A DNA stretch of 64,000 nt from Ponticaulis sp. (GCA_002692725.1 NZLU01000025.1:124001-188000), one strand, 5' to 3'; positions 16,656-25,190 are shown, counted from the first letter of the stretch. Program-made: numbers and translations. Notes: a model not told the origin generated them from the letters alone.

Positions 16656-17474
16656 TCAGGCTGTTTCCCGCCGTTTGGGCAGGCTGCGCCTCAGACGTTT
16701 CCGGACAAGGCCCGGCAGGAAGCGAGATGCAAACCGCGTGCGTTCGGCGGCCTTACCCACCATATAATGGGGGGCCTTGCCGTGGACGGCTTCCCAGACT
16801 TTGTCGGCCACCATTGAGACGGGATAGACCTCAATCCCGCTGTCCACGAGATCATCTTTGACATTCCGGTTCGAGCCTTCGGCGGCTATGCCGTTGAGAA
16901 TGGGCGTGTCGACAAACCAGGGCATGAGACAGGAGACACAGATATCCTGATCGGCGAGTTCGAGATTGAGGGCCTCTGACAGCCCGCGAACAGCAAACTT
17001 ACTGGCAGAATAGACGGCCAGTCTGGGGGTGCCGATCAGTCCGGCCGTCGAGGCGGTGTTGAGAATGTGTGCGCCTGTGGTTTCCCGGAGCAGGGGCAGG
17101 GCGGCATAAACTCCATTCACAACGCCTTTGACGTTGATATCAATAATCGCATCTGAGTCGTCAGCTGCAATGTCTTCAAACCAGCCAAACTCGCCAATCC
17201 CGGCATTGTTGAACAGGACATTCATGCGCTTTTCAGTGCAGTCGGAAAAGGACCTGATGGCCCCGGACCAGTTCTCACGCGAGGTTACGTCGAGACGGGC
17301 ATAAGTGCAGTGCTGAGTGCCGATATCGCTGGCCAGCTCGGCGAGGCCTGCTTCATTGATGTCATAAAGGCCGACAAACCAGCCCTTGCGGGCGAAATAG
17401 CGCGCAGTTTCCGCCCCGATTCCCGAGGCGGCCCCGGTGATGAATATGCTTTTGCGCCCGCGAGCTTCACCCAT
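16656..17474 (-). CDS. Short-chain dehydrogenase/reductase
   Basis: An NAD(P)-dependent classical SDR of 272 residues from the ATG at 17474, which has GGAAGAGA as ribosome site; an upstream start at 17531 only adds an unrelated leader. The cofactor motif is TGAASGIG, then NNAG (NVLFNNAGIG). The catalytic serine is in LNTASTAGLIG and the Tyr-x-x-x-Lys in VYSASKFAV. The C-terminal part (PHYMVGKAAERTRFASRFLPGLV) is basic and hydrophobic, as in SDRs acting on lipids or retinol-like substrates. The substrate is unknown. It lies downstream of nadC on the same strand, but no functional link is evident. Confidence 0.85.
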   Translation of the reverse strand: MGEARGRKSIFITGAASGIGAETARYFARKGWFVGLYDINEAGLAELASDIGTQHCTYARLDVTSRENWSGAIRSFSDCTEKRMNVLFNNAGIGEFGWFEDIAADDSDAIIDINVKGVVNGVYAALPLLRETTGAHILNTASTAGLIGTPRLAVYSASKFAVRGLSEALNLELADQDICVSCLMPWFVDTPILNGIAAEGSNRNVKDDLVDSGIEVYPVSMVADKVWEAVHGKAPHYMVGKAAERTRFASRFLPGLVRKRLRRSLPKRRETA

Positions 17475-17557
17475 GACGTCTCTTCCCAGATGTGTTTTTT
17501 CTGAGACTATGACGATGGTGTGACAATGCAATACGTTTCAGACGTTACGTTGCCCGG

Positions 17558-18412
17558 TCAGACGAAATCCATCCCGAGATCGAGATTTGGCGCCGAATGC
17601 GTCAACGCGCCGACAGATATGTAATCTACACCGGTTTGTGCGATGTCTCCGACGGTTGAGAGATTCACGCCGCCGGAGGCTTCAGTGGTGAAGGCGCCGC
17701 CTACCATCAGAACAGCCGATCTGAGTTGGTCGATTGACATATTGTCCAAAAGAACGGAATGCGGCTTGAGGGGGATCAAGCGCTCCAATTGCTCCAGCGT
17801 ATCCACTTCGACTTCGATCATGCGCAGATGCCCGGCATAGTCCTGTGCGCGGCGTACAGCGGCTTCGAGACCGCCTGCGGCGACGATGTGATTGTCTTTG
17901 ATAAGAACGGCGTCGTCGAGGCCATAACGGTGACTGGTGCCGCCACCGCAGCGTACGGCGCGTTTTTCTAGCGCACGGTGCCCCGGCGTTGTTTTGCGGG
18001 TGCAGACGATTTTGGTTTGCGTGTCAGCAACACGTTCAACGAACTTGCTGGTGTGTGTGGCTATTCCGGACAGACGTCCCATGAAGTTCAGCATGGTGCG
18101 TTCTGCCGTCAGGATAGAGCGCGCAGACCCCCGAAACGAGACGACCGTGTCGCCGGGCTTCACAACGCTTCCATCGGGGCTGTGCACCTGGAAGGCAACA
18201 TCGGTATCAATCATCCGCAGGGACAGCTGGGCCGCATCGAGTCCTGCAATGACGCCAGCCTGCCGCGCGCGAATCTGAGCGCTGATTTCTGTGCCCGCCG
18301 GAATGGTCGCATCCGTCGTGAGATCCCCGGCACGCCCCAGGTCTTCCTGCAGGGCCAGGCGGACAATCGGGTCCAGAATGATGTCAGAAAGCGGCGGGAT
18401 GAGTTCGGTCAT
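17558..18412 (-). CDS. nadC: Nicotinate-nucleotide pyrophosphorylase (carboxylating)
   Basis: Quinolinate phosphoribosyltransferase of 284 residues, converting quinolinate and PRPP to nicotinate mononucleotide, CO2 and PPi. Characteristic segments include ALQEDLGRAGDLTTDATIP at the start, the ERTMLNFMGRLSGIAT helix, CTRKTTPGHRALEKRAVRCGGG, and the C-terminal EASGGVNLSTV and GVDYISVGALTHSA. It is the last gene of the NAD cluster, starting 15 bases after the nadB stop, so translation is probably coupled through a shared mRNA. Confidence 0.97.
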   Translation of the reverse strand: MTELIPPLSDIILDPIVRLALQEDLGRAGDLTTDATIPAGTEISAQIRARQAGVIAGLDAAQLSLRMIDTDVAFQVHSPDGSVVKPGDTVVSFRGSARSILTAERTMLNFMGRLSGIATHTSKFVERVADTQTKIVCTRKTTPGHRALEKRAVRCGGGTSHRYGLDDAVLIKDNHIVAAGGLEAAVRRAQDYAGHLRMIEVEVDTLEQLERLIPLKPHSVLLDNMSIDQLRSAVLMVGGAFTTEASGGVNLSTVGDIAQTGVDYISVGALTHSAPNLDLGMDFV

Positions 18413-18427
18413 GGGAAATGGATTTCT

Positions 18428-19960
18428 TTATTTGGAATCGTCTAGGAAGGTGGGAGCGGTGCTGCCCTTGCAGACATAGCTTCGCTTAGCGGGTTCGCCC
18501 GTCTCAGGGAAGTCGGCGCGATAATGTCCGCCGCGGCTTTCCGTCCGGCGAAGCGCAGAGCGTGCGATCAGATCGGAGACAGTCAGAGCGCGCGGCCGCA
18601 GCAGTCCCTCATAGGCCTCTGAGCGTTCATCCAGCCAGTCGACCAGCGCGGACAGGCCCGCATGAGACCGGACGACCCCGCATTCAATCTCCATGCGCTG
18701 GCGAAGGATCTGTAGCTCGTCATTGGCAAGCTGGGGCACCTCGCAGGATGGCTCACCGGAATCGTTGATGTCGCGATCCGGCGTGTCGCGCAGCCGGTCG
18801 GCAATGCGTGCCGCGAAAACAACGGCCTCCAGCAGGGAGTTCGACGCCAGTCGGTTCGCCCCATGTGCACCCGTGGAGGCGCATTCTCCGCAGGCGGACA
18901 GCCCGGTCAGGCTGGTGCGGCCCCACAGATCGGTGACAATGCCGCCCATATGATAGTGCGCCGCAGGCGCGACAGGGATGGGCGCAATGCGCGGATCAAT
19001 GTCAGCGGCCATGCAAGAGCCAAAGACTGTCGGAAAATGCGTTTCGATTTTGTCGCCAATCGCATCGCGCGTGTCGAGGAAGGCACCACGTTCCGACAGC
19101 GCCTCGATATGCACGGCGCGGGCGACACGATCGCGTGGGGCGAGCTCGGCTTCGGGATCATGTCGGCTCATGAAGAGTGTGCCATCACGATTGATCAGTT
19201 TTGCACCTTCACCACGCAGGGCTTCCGTAGCGAGCGGCGCTGGATCGCGATTAATGTCGATGGCGGTGGGATGGAATTGAATAAATTCGAGATCGGATAG
19301 CAAGGCGCCGGCCTCATAGGCCATGGCCAAAGCGTCTCCGCGAGATTCCTTTGGATTGGTCGTCACGCGAAAGAGCCCGCCAGAGCCGCCCGTACAAAGG
19401 ACGGTCTGGGCGGCGAGCATTCTGGAACGAACGCCCTCGCGATCTTCGATACAGACACCGTTAACGCGGCCATCTGTGTCTTGGATCAGGGAGGTGGCCT
19501 TAAGGCCATCAAGCACCTGAATATGATCAGAGGCCATAACCGCTCGGCTCAACGCCTCCATAATCGCCTTGCCCGCAAGGTCTCCTGCGACCCTGGCAAC
19601 GCGCGGATGTGAGTGGGCGGCCTCAAGAGACAGCGCGAGCGCACCTTCTGGCGTGCGGTCGAATGGAACACCGAGCGCCACAAGGTCGCGAACGCGTTCT
19701 GGCCCGTGATTGGCGATTAACTGCGCCGTCACAGGGTCAACCAGACCATCGCCCGCGAGCACAGTATCGAGAGCGTGGACTTCTGGAGAGTCCGTCGGCG
19801 CCAGCGCAGCTGCAAGGCCTCCCTGAGCCCATGTCGAAGAGGCTGCTTCTCCCAGAGGCGCCGGGCAGATAACGGTGCAGCGTCGCGGTGCCAGGCGCAG
19901 AGCGAGAAACAGCCCGGCCAGTCCGGCTCCGACGATCAGAATCTCCGTTCGTTCACTCAC
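18428..19960 (-). CDS. nadB: L-aspartate oxidase
   Basis: A 510-residue FAD enzyme oxidising aspartate to iminoaspartate, the first step of NAD synthesis. The FAD-binding GAGLAGLFLALRLA is at residues 11-24. SSTWAQGGLAAAL, GDLEFIQFHPT-like and HYHMGGIVTDLWG segments are typical of the succinate-dehydrogenase/NadB flavoprotein family, and the helical C-terminus distinguishes NadB from SdhA. It starts 39 bases after the second secreted paralogue (Y) and precedes nadC, within one minus-strand unit headed by nadA. Confidence 0.96.
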   Translation of the reverse strand: MSERTEILIVGAGLAGLFLALRLAPRRCTVICPAPLGEAASSTWAQGGLAAALAPTDSPEVHALDTVLAGDGLVDPVTAQLIANHGPERVRDLVALGVPFDRTPEGALALSLEAAHSHPRVARVAGDLAGKAIMEALSRAVMASDHIQVLDGLKATSLIQDTDGRVNGVCIEDREGVRSRMLAAQTVLCTGGSGGLFRVTTNPKESRGDALAMAYEAGALLSDLEFIQFHPTAIDINRDPAPLATEALRGEGAKLINRDGTLFMSRHDPEAELAPRDRVARAVHIEALSERGAFLDTRDAIGDKIETHFPTVFGSCMAADIDPRIAPIPVAPAAHYHMGGIVTDLWGRTSLTGLSACGECASTGAHGANRLASNSLLEAVVFAARIADRLRDTPDRDINDSGEPSCEVPQLANDELQILRQRMEIECGVVRSHAGLSALVDWLDERSEAYEGLLRPRALTVSDLIARSALRRTESRGGHYRADFPETGEPAKRSYVCKGSTAPTFLDDSK

Positions 19961-19999
19961 GGAACGTGCTTTCAGAATCTGTTCTGTACATTTTGGGGA

Positions 20000-20458
20000 T
20001 CAGCCAATCACGCCTTCAGCACGACGAAACTCGGCAATATGTTGTCCCCAGGAGCGCAGGACCCCGCGCATATGATCGCCGGATTTGATCTTGAGCGTGA
20101 AGTCATCCGGCATATAGGCGCCAATATCCCGCCCCTGAATGAATTCCTCAATCGTCGAATCGATGATCAGCTGATCTCCCAGGCGGACGGCAGAACAAGA
20201 TTGGCGGACTTGCCAGGTTTCGACATTGCAGACCTGTAGCGCTGTCAGTTCGCATTCGAATCGATCTGGGTCGTCTGTCCGCGTCAGAAGGGCGAGACCA
20301 GTAAAGCTGCACTCATCATTTGTATTGGCTTCGAAGGCCCACTCACCGGAAATATCCGCTTGTGCGGGAGATACATCTTCAGAGCTTTCATCGGCGAAAG
20401 CGTGGCCGGTGGTGGCTGCCGTCAGAAGAATTGCAGATAGCCAGTATCGTGCGGTCAT
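20000..20458 (-). CDS. Secreted four-cysteine protein Y, within the nad operon
   Basis: A 152-residue protein with a Sec signal (MTARYWLSAILLTAATTGHAFA) and an acidic mature domain. It is a clear tandem paralogue of the preceding gene: shared features are a GxWxFE start, four cysteines in the same order (DEC, FEC, QVC, QSC), the LTA-VC segment, an S-IE-FI helix, YMPDDFTL and a closing FRRAEGVI. This suggests a small disulfide-stabilised beta domain in the periplasm. Its start overlaps the stop of the preceding gene by four bases (ATGA). I recognise no family. Its position between nadA and nadB suggests coregulation with NAD synthesis. Confidence 0.75.
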   Translation of the reverse strand: MTARYWLSAILLTAATTGHAFADESSEDVSPAQADISGEWAFEANTNDECSFTGLALLTRTDDPDRFECELTALQVCNVETWQVRQSCSAVRLGDQLIIDSTIEEFIQGRDIGAYMPDDFTLKIKSGDHMRGVLRSWGQHIAEFRRAEGVIG

Positions 20459-20952
20459 GAGATGCCTCCTTCGGGGCGGCGAAACACAACGAATGATGAA
20501 ACGGCAGAATCAAGTTCGCCGGACATTTCGTCTGATGCCAGCTCATTAAGGGTGAAATTGTCTGGAAGATAGCCCACGGAGCTCGGCTTGCGTTCAATAA
20601 ACTGTTCGATTGCGCTTTCGATGACGGCATTTCCTTCACTGAGGACCATAGTACAGGATTGCTGAACCACCGATCGCTCCTGACCACACACTTCGACAGC
20701 TGTCAGCTGGCAGGTCGCCGTGCCGGACAACTCGTCTTCCGGAAACACAGTCAGATTGCCTGTCATCTGGCAGAAGCCTGACCGATAAGGATCGGTCTCG
20801 AAACTCCAGCTCCCGCCCAGCGTTGAAATGGTGACGCGCTCAGATGCGGAAATCCAATCCTCCTGAGCATCCAGATCATTTCGAATCGTCTGATATTCTG
20901 GGGGCTTCGGAGATGGGGCGGCAAAGCTCATCGAGACACCGGTAAAACCCAT
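20455..20952 (-). CDS. Secreted four-cysteine protein X, within the nad operon (start uncertain)
   Basis: 165 residues are counted from the first ATG, but the frame stays open upstream and reads IKHLLSIVALTA before MGFTGVSMSFAAP. Together these make a normal Sec signal peptide, so the true start is probably an ATC codon at 20986-20988 with GGAG a few bases before it; no ATG, GTG or TTG lies between the upstream stop and 20952. The mature part resembles Y (GSWSFE; cysteines in GFC, ATC, EVC, QSC; IEQFIE; YLPDNFTL; FRRPEGGI). It follows nadA by about 110 bases and overlaps Y by four. Its function is unknown. Confidence 0.72.
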   Translation of the reverse strand: MGFTGVSMSFAAPSPKPPEYQTIRNDLDAQEDWISASERVTISTLGGSWSFETDPYRSGFCQMTGNLTVFPEDELSGTATCQLTAVEVCGQERSVVQQSCTMVLSEGNAVIESAIEQFIERKPSSVGYLPDNFTLNELASDEMSGELDSAVSSFVVFRRPEGGIS

Positions 20953-21095
20953 GGCAGTCAGTGCAACGATCGAAAGCAGATGTTTGATTGCCGGTCTCCG
21001 GTTCTTTTCCCTGATCGTTATCCTGAAATAACTGGCAGTTTAGTCAAGATCAGACATGCAGTAGCGGCTGGAAAAACCAGCCGCTTTGCCGATGA

Positions 21096-22256
21096 TCACG
21101 CAATTGTTTCCGGGCGCTTGATCGTCTCAATCTCTTTCGGCGTGAGTCCCGTTTCAAACGGTTTGGCCGTTTTTGGGTTTGGAAGCGCCAGCATTGCGTC
21201 GATGGCATTCTTGGCCTCAAGCCGGACATCCTCATCGATAGTCACTTCGTGCTTCATGTTTTTCAGAGCATCGAAGATGTTTTCAAGCGTGATGCGCTTC
21301 ATGTGCGGACACAGATTACACGGCTTCACAAACTCCACATCCGGGTTCGCAGACGCGACATTGTCGCTCATCGAACACTCTGTCAGAAGAACCACTTTGT
21401 TGGGACTGCGTTCGCCCACATAGTTGGAGAGGGCAGAGGTCGATCCGGCAAAGTCGGCGGCTTCCAGCACGTCCGGCGGGCACTCAGGGTGAGCCAGAAT
21501 GACGACGCCTGGATGGGCTTCCCGCAGGCCATGAATATCGTCGGCAGTGAATTGTTCGTGCACCTCGCAACGGCCATCCCAGGTGACAATTTCAATATCG
21601 GTGACAGCAGCGACGTTGCGGGCCAGATATTTGTCCGGAATGAGAATGACTTTGTTTACGCCCCATTCGGTAGCCACGTGTTCAACCACCTGCACAGCGT
21701 TCGATGACGTGCAGCAGACATCGGTTTCTGCTTTCACATCGGCTGTGGTGTTCACATAGGTCACAACCGGAATTCCTGGATACTTCTGCTTGATCAGACG
21801 AACATCTTCACCGGTAATCGACTCAGCAAGGGAACAGCCAGCATCCATATCCGGAATGAGAACTGTCTTTTCCGGCGCGAGAATCTTTGATGTCTCGGCC
21901 ATGAAGTGAACGCCAGCCTGAACGATGACTTTCTGAGCGACGTTCGCCGCTTCCTTTGCGAGCTGTAGCGAGTCGCCGCGGAAATCGCCAACCAGATTAA
22001 AAATATCCGGCGTCATGTAGTTATGGGCGAGAATGACGGCGTCACGCTCTTCCTTGAGCTTCATGATGCCGTAAACAAGCGGGGCAATACCCGGCCATTC
22101 CATCGGCGTGATGAAGTCTTTCACTTCGTCGTACAAATGATCGGTCGCGGCTTTCACCTCACCAGAATAGGAGAGGCCACGGGCGTCCAGTGCGGATGGT
22201 GTGCGGCGCAGAGCCGGCATGTCGCAACCTGGTGCAGTGTCAATAATACGGGCCAT
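21096..22256 (-). CDS. nadA: Quinolinate synthase A
   Basis: A 386-residue [4Fe-4S] enzyme condensing iminoaspartate with dihydroxyacetone phosphate to quinolinate. Three cysteine-bearing segments suited to the cluster are present: VCCTSSNAV, ECPPDVLEAADFAGSTS and CNLCPHMKRI. The domain pattern LAHNYMTPDIFNLVGDFRGDS and the MDAGCSLAESI block are family-typical. A strong AAGGAGGG ribosome site precedes ATG 22256. Upstream lie two palindromes likely bound by the neighbouring NrtR-like regulator. It heads the operon nadA-X-Y-nadB-nadC. Confidence 0.97.
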   Translation of the reverse strand: MARIIDTAPGCDMPALRRTPSALDARGLSYSGEVKAATDHLYDEVKDFITPMEWPGIAPLVYGIMKLKEERDAVILAHNYMTPDIFNLVGDFRGDSLQLAKEAANVAQKVIVQAGVHFMAETSKILAPEKTVLIPDMDAGCSLAESITGEDVRLIKQKYPGIPVVTYVNTTADVKAETDVCCTSSNAVQVVEHVATEWGVNKVILIPDKYLARNVAAVTDIEIVTWDGRCEVHEQFTADDIHGLREAHPGVVILAHPECPPDVLEAADFAGSTSALSNYVGERSPNKVVLLTECSMSDNVASANPDVEFVKPCNLCPHMKRITLENIFDALKNMKHEVTIDEDVRLEAKNAIDAMLALPNPKTAKPFETGLTPKEIETIKRPETIA

Positions 22257-22289
22257 AAGTCCCTCCTTGTATTCCGTGGGCAGACGCCC

Positions 22290-22310
22290 TTTTGCTCAAT
22301 ATGAGTATAA
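22290..22310. promoter_or_regulatory. Probable NrtR operator, nadA-proximal box
   Basis: The arm TGAGTATAA is identical to one arm of the box centred 83 bases upstream; the other arm, TTTTGCTCA, is degenerate. It is centred at 22300, 44 bases before the nadA start, and overlaps the only plausible -10 sequence (TATTAT/TATACT read on the minus strand). This fits repression by blocking polymerase. Confidence 0.55.
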
Positions 22311-22317
22311 TATGGTT

Positions 22318-22339
22318 ACTTGAAGGGGCCTTTTCAAGT
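22318..22339. promoter_or_regulatory. Inverted repeat and -35 region of the nadA promoter
   Basis: ACTTGAA and TTCAAGT flank an eight-base spacer. On the minus strand this includes TTGAAA, a possible -35 element 18-19 bases from a TATTAT -10. It sits between the two operator-like boxes. Confidence 0.4.
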
Positions 22340-22372
22340 CTGACCGGCTTGAGAAGGGAAGTTCAGAACCAC

Positions 22373-22393
22373 TTATACCCAAAATGAGTATAA
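22373..22393. promoter_or_regulatory. Probable NrtR operator, distal box
   Basis: TTATACCCA, three bases, TGAGTATAA: a nearly perfect palindrome with eight of nine arm pairs matching. It lies between the regulator gene (ends 22469) and nadA. Long A/T-ended palindromes before NAD genes are usual for Nudix-related regulators, which supports but does not prove NrtR binding. Confidence 0.6.
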
Positions 22394-22468
22394 CTCTCGA
22401 CGTCACAAATAGTTCAAACGAATCGCGATGGCAAGAAAATTGTTGGTAAACCGCCCTAAGGTAATGGG

Positions 22469-23443
22469 TTAGTTTTCCTGTCGCTTCTGCGGTGTCTGTA
22501 TCCCAGAGGCCGCTCTTTGCGATAAAATTTCACGACGGAACCGGAACCGTTCGGCAGGTCTGCCGCCTGTGGCGGTTTCGAACTGTCCGAGTCCCTCGAC
22601 CAGTCCGGATTTATCGAGCGCACGACGGAAATTCTGTTTGTGCAGGCGCAGCCCCAGAATACCTTCAGCCGAATCCTGCAGGGCAGAAAGAGTGAAGGCA
22701 TCAGGCATCAGTTCAAAGATGACCGGTCTGTATTTGATCTTGCCCCGAAGACGCGCCATGGCGGTTGCCAGAATGCGCCGATGGTCTGAGCGCATAGGGG
22801 TTCCGGTCTGACGCTCATTGAGCGGGCCTTTATACTCATCGCCCCGATCCCGGGCGGCTTCCGGCACCAGATCAGCTTCATAGAGCAGCTCATAACGCTC
22901 CAGAACGCGCTCTTCGATCCAGCGGCGTCCCTCCAGACCGAAGGCGAGGCAGGCGCGGGTCCAGCGCTCTTGCCGGGCTGCCGCACCGTCCGCATTCTCT
23001 GACCAAGTCTTCAACGCATCCCCCATCTCACTGAGCGCCGCTTCCTGCTTTCCATCACGGTGATCTTCAAAGGGAAAGAAGCGATACCAGTCGCGCCAGA
23101 CTGCATCAAACGCGCCAATCTCGGTCGCTTCGGGTGTCAGCGCCAGATAGCCGATTGAGATGATCCGCTCCTTAGAGGATTCCTCATCCAGTCGCGCGGT
23201 CGGAAGGTCACGCCCCCGGTCGCCAAACGTATAAAGTTGTTCGACATATCCGATGTCAAAACCGGTCTGAACGCTCACCCAGTCGCGCAGGCCGATTTCA
23301 AACGTCCGGTGACCTTCGGGGTCGAAAGGACCAAAAGGCAAGCCATCCAGTCCGAACGGACCGGTGCTGCGGGTCGCCAGCACATGAGGCGCGCCATCAA
23401 TTGCTGCGACGATCACGGCGGACAGACCGACCCTTAACCTCAT
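22469..23443 (-). CDS. nrtR: NrtR-like transcriptional regulator of NAD synthesis
   Basis: A 324-residue Nudix-related regulator. The N-terminal Nudix fold shows the NrtR-typical VEQLYTFGDRGRD and ISIGYLAL segments, but the catalytic Nudix box is gone: where an RE-x-x-EE-x-G core is expected it reads LRDWVSVQTGF. The C-terminal winged helix matches the NrtR pattern: FTLSALQDSAEGILGLRLHK, then KQNFRRALDKSGLVE and GRPAERFRF. NrtR repressors sense ADP-ribose or NAD metabolites. It is immediately upstream of nadA and same-strand, with palindromes in between. GGAG precedes the ATG. No site was seen before nrtR itself. Confidence 0.85.
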   Translation of the reverse strand: MRLRVGLSAVIVAAIDGAPHVLATRSTGPFGLDGLPFGPFDPEGHRTFEIGLRDWVSVQTGFDIGYVEQLYTFGDRGRDLPTARLDEESSKERIISIGYLALTPEATEIGAFDAVWRDWYRFFPFEDHRDGKQEAALSEMGDALKTWSENADGAAARQERWTRACLAFGLEGRRWIEERVLERYELLYEADLVPEAARDRGDEYKGPLNERQTGTPMRSDHRRILATAMARLRGKIKYRPVIFELMPDAFTLSALQDSAEGILGLRLHKQNFRRALDKSGLVEGLGQFETATGGRPAERFRFRREILSQRAASGIQTPQKRQEN

Positions 23444-23606
23444 TTTTTTGTCTCCATCCGTGCTGGGGTTGTAGACTAAAATGTCCGCCTTGAGGATAGC
23501 CAGGTTGGGTGTGATGTCGAATTAGAATGCTGGAACCGAAATGATTTCCCAATCGGTTCAGAAAACTGAGAATGTATCTATGTGAATAGACTCTCGGAAA
23601 GAAGTC

Positions 23607-24659
23607 TCATTCCGCAGTTTGGATGACGAATTCCACTTCCCGTCGCAGCGCTTCCAAATCGACCACAAAATCGGCATTCTTTCTCGCCTGGGTTTCATCC
23701 GGTTCGTTTGAATCCAGATGACAGTCTTTCGAAGCAATCTGCCGGTAGTGCCGCCCACCCAAGGCCATGCAAAGTGACCAATACACCTTTGTGTAATAGT
23801 CATTCATGAGCTCAATGACTGAGAAGCCGGGGCTCGCAAAGATCATGTTGGTGAGCCCTGCGCCATGGGCGCTGATAATTACAGACGCATTTTTGAAAAG
23901 TGCGACCTGCTCGTCATAGGACAAGTCTTCTGCGTTAAGGCACTCAAAACCATAGTCAGATTCAAGCATCGCCGCGACTTCATCATCATTGATGACCCGA
24001 CGCAACGGAGCCTTGCTTCGACTGATGTAAATCCGTCGCCCTTCGCCATTATCAGGCTTTTTTCTCAAATGGTCGTAGGCGTCCAGAACGAAGGGTGCGT
24101 GTATCGGATTCATAAAGAACGTCGGAACAAATATGCGTTTAGCCCGACGAGGAGGGCCTTTCAGCTGAACCATATCTTCGCGAGTCCGGTTCGTCGTTTT
24201 TTCCAGACTGTTGATGACGTATGAAGCCGGATTTTCATGCGTCAGAAGCTTGAAAGAGCGCAGGGCCGGGAAGCGATCTGCAAGCGTCACGCGGGGCATC
24301 CAGTTCAGATGCCAATGGTAGTAATTGTTATGACCCCCAACCAGAATTACCGGATCTTCTATCAGAGGGATGCTGCTGTCTTCAAAGCTCAGCCCGTGCA
24401 AGTGTTCCGCGCTAGGGTCGGCATAGTGGCGGTAGCCAATATCGGTTACAATGCTTCCGTCCTTCAGCTTTATGAAGCCATGACGGTTAACAATCACGTG
24501 CTCAAATTCCAGAACACGAAGTGGCGGGTCATACAAATTTTCATGAGCCGGGAATGATGACCTGAGATCCACATGGTCTTTCTCAGGGACATCACGCTGG
24601 CTTATGGCTTTTTCCGCGGCATCTTCGAACGATAGGCGCTTGATCGGCGTTGGGTTCAT
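23607..24659 (-). CDS. Glycosyltransferase family 61 protein
   Basis: A 350-residue protein with the GT61 (DUF563) signature near its end: ASVIISAHGAGLTNMIFASPGFSVIELM, preceded by RRIYISRSKAPLRRVIND and an NYYHWHLNWMPR segment. Bacterial members transfer sugars in polysaccharide or surface-glycan synthesis. No TM helix or signal is present, so the enzyme should act in the cytoplasm. It has no glycan gene neighbours and its DNA is visibly A/T-richer than the surrounding genes, which suggests it was acquired. The acceptor is unknown. Confidence 0.8.
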   Translation of the reverse strand: MNPTPIKRLSFEDAAEKAISQRDVPEKDHVDLRSSFPAHENLYDPPLRVLEFEHVIVNRHGFIKLKDGSIVTDIGYRHYADPSAEHLHGLSFEDSSIPLIEDPVILVGGHNNYYHWHLNWMPRVTLADRFPALRSFKLLTHENPASYVINSLEKTTNRTREDMVQLKGPPRRAKRIFVPTFFMNPIHAPFVLDAYDHLRKKPDNGEGRRIYISRSKAPLRRVINDDEVAAMLESDYGFECLNAEDLSYDEQVALFKNASVIISAHGAGLTNMIFASPGFSVIELMNDYYTKVYWSLCMALGGRHYRQIASKDCHLDSNEPDETQARKNADFVVDLEALRREVEFVIQTAE

Positions 24660-25190
24660 CTCAACGTTTACTCGTACTGGTTCGATCCCGACGTTGTCCC
24701 TGAGTGTCGCCGCGAATTAAATTTTCAGTTTTAAGGAATGCCCCCACCCCTTTTTCAGATACTGAAGCACAGATTGAATGTCCACGCCAAACTTAACCTT
24801 TGACGTATTGGTGACTGGCAGTCATTCACGAACGTCATGTACTTGCTCTGTGACATTATGATTTCCTTCAGTGTGCAAAAACGTCGAATGATTCTAACCA
24901 TGGGTAGATTCTGAAAAAATTGAAGGCATTTGTTGGCACGTGATGCAACAGATCTCAACCTTAGAAACGGTTCGGCGTAAAAATACACCTGAAAATCGAG
25001 TTGTTTTTCAAGAAGCTGAGCTGTGGAGCCCAAAGTCAAATCAGTCATTACGCCAACGATTGGCGGTATGTTAACTGTCTCGGTTATGGTGAGAGGATTG
25101 GCGGTTTAGGCTCAACTGATATTCTCACTTGCCTGTTCCTGATGCCGGGGTCAAAAAAGAACAATGTAAACAAGAGTCATGGGGACACAT
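24660..25190. other. 530-bp A/T-rich intergenic region
   Basis: This divergent space separates the GT61 gene and the next plus-strand gene. It is clearly richer in A and T than the flanks. It contains a minus-strand frame of 97 codons (24755-25048), but that product has no recognisable motif and no good ribosome site. I see no tRNA, repeat or hairpin terminator. It is most likely promoter DNA plus remnants of transferred sequence. Confidence 0.4.

Noticed and set aside
24755..25048. 97-codon minus-strand frame in the A/T-rich gap
   Set aside because: No motif and no ribosome site; composition suggests chance.
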